A stretch of 64,000 bases of DNA, taken from Rugalucina vietnamica. Its lineage: Eukaryota; Mollusca; Bivalvia; Lucinida; Lucinidae. Location: the NCBI GenBank assembly GCA_964017185.1, contig OZ024874.1, forward strand, positions 55,841,356-55,905,355, in the 5' to 3' direction. The notes under the pieces were generated by a model, which saw nothing but the letters and a program-made list of their open reading frames with translations, was not told where the DNA came from and searched no databases. The position numbers and the translations under genes were made by a program. Numbering within the stretch: position 1 is the first letter of the stretch; every line of letters begins with the position of its first letter. Positions 63,689-64,000 of this stretch are shown one piece after another.

Positions 63689-63853
63689 GTAGGAGGGGAA
63701 GCCTAAAAATAATAATTGATCATGGCTTACTGGTCGGGATGTTAATGAGCTAGAAATGTTTGTTTATTTGGCTACACATGTATTTACAAACAGTCAAGCT
63801 TAAGAAATTTATTGAGATCAGTTTGAAAGCTGTATTCTTCTCTGTGAATGTTG

Positions 63854-63944
63854 TCAGTCAGTGGTAGAGTTTTGGACACTGGACCTCAGATCCAGTGATC
63901 TTTGGTAGGGATTCCACCTGTTCAGTGTTGTGTCCTTGAAATTT
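63854..63944 (+). repeat. tRNA-derived SINE head
   Basis: CAGTGGTAGAGTTTTGGACA (box A), GGTAGGGATTCCACC (box B area), GTTGTGTCCTTGA; cut off by the FB1 MITE at 63945. Confidence 0.65.
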
Positions 63945-64000
63945 GAGCCACGACTAGAGAAAACCAGTCTTCTAGGTTTTCGACCAGGTCGGACACAAAC
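63945..64000. mobile_element. FB1 MITE, left part, runs off the window
   Basis: GAGCCACGACTAGAGAAAAC, CAGTCTTCTAGGTTTTCGAC, CAGGTCGGACACAAAC; preceded by ATTT. Confidence 0.75.

Noticed and set aside
1..64000. An operon, defence island, prophage or viral insert
   Set aside because: The window is a single intron-rich eukaryotic gene. I see no capsid, integrase, polymerase or reverse transcriptase reading frame.

Overview
The window is animal nuclear DNA that carries one protein-coding gene on the + strand. Forty-five GT-AG exons between positions 1 and 63688 join into one uninterrupted frame of 7797 nt (2599 codons). The protein is midasin (MDN1, the orthologue of yeast Rea1), a very large dynein-like AAA+ ATPase that remodels pre-60S ribosomal particles. 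The window opens inside the sixth AAA module, crosses the whole long linker, and stops in the acidic Asp/Glu-rich tail. The first AAA modules lie upstream of the window. The rest of the tail and the C-terminal MIDAS domain lie downstream. I see no second protein-coding gene.

The repeat content points to a mollusc, most likely a bivalve. Long modular elements start with a short hairpin, continue with a 4-bp microsatellite (TCCG, TCTG or similar), carry tandem core repeats of about 150-165 bp, and end in a hairpin. This is the layout of the bivalve 'pearl' elements, which are related to non-autonomous Helitron/Helentron elements. There are also tRNA-derived SINEs and many foldback MITEs. I cannot name the species.

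Layout: 1-11222 holds exons 1-9, with a triple nest of modular elements in intron 2 and an exon-derived 40-bp minisatellite after exon 7. Positions 11223-27128 are a single 15.9-kb intron filled with modular elements, foldback palindromes, a mariner-like element and minisatellites. Positions 27129-33515 hold exons 10-17, and the 5.3-kb intron 17 is almost entirely one nested modular element. Positions 38859-51263 hold exons 18-31. Positions 51264-54027 hold another large modular element. Positions 54028-63688 hold exons 32-45. The final exons sit among tandem duplications of their own sequence.

The dominant non-coding feature is one MITE family, called FB1 here. It is about 235 bp long, starts GAGCC, ends GGCTC and has a long central palindrome. 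About 39 copies occur, roughly one per 1.6 kb. Seventeen have perfect AWWT duplications at their borders, and about 14 lie within 50 bp of an exon edge. Other points of interest: two FB1 copies carry the same modular element at the same internal position; two exons have seeded tandem arrays containing their own splice donors; and two exons have duplicated in-frame splice acceptors, one next to an FB1 terminus. All calls are from reading the sequence by eye. Copy boundaries outside the clear termini are approximate by a few bases.
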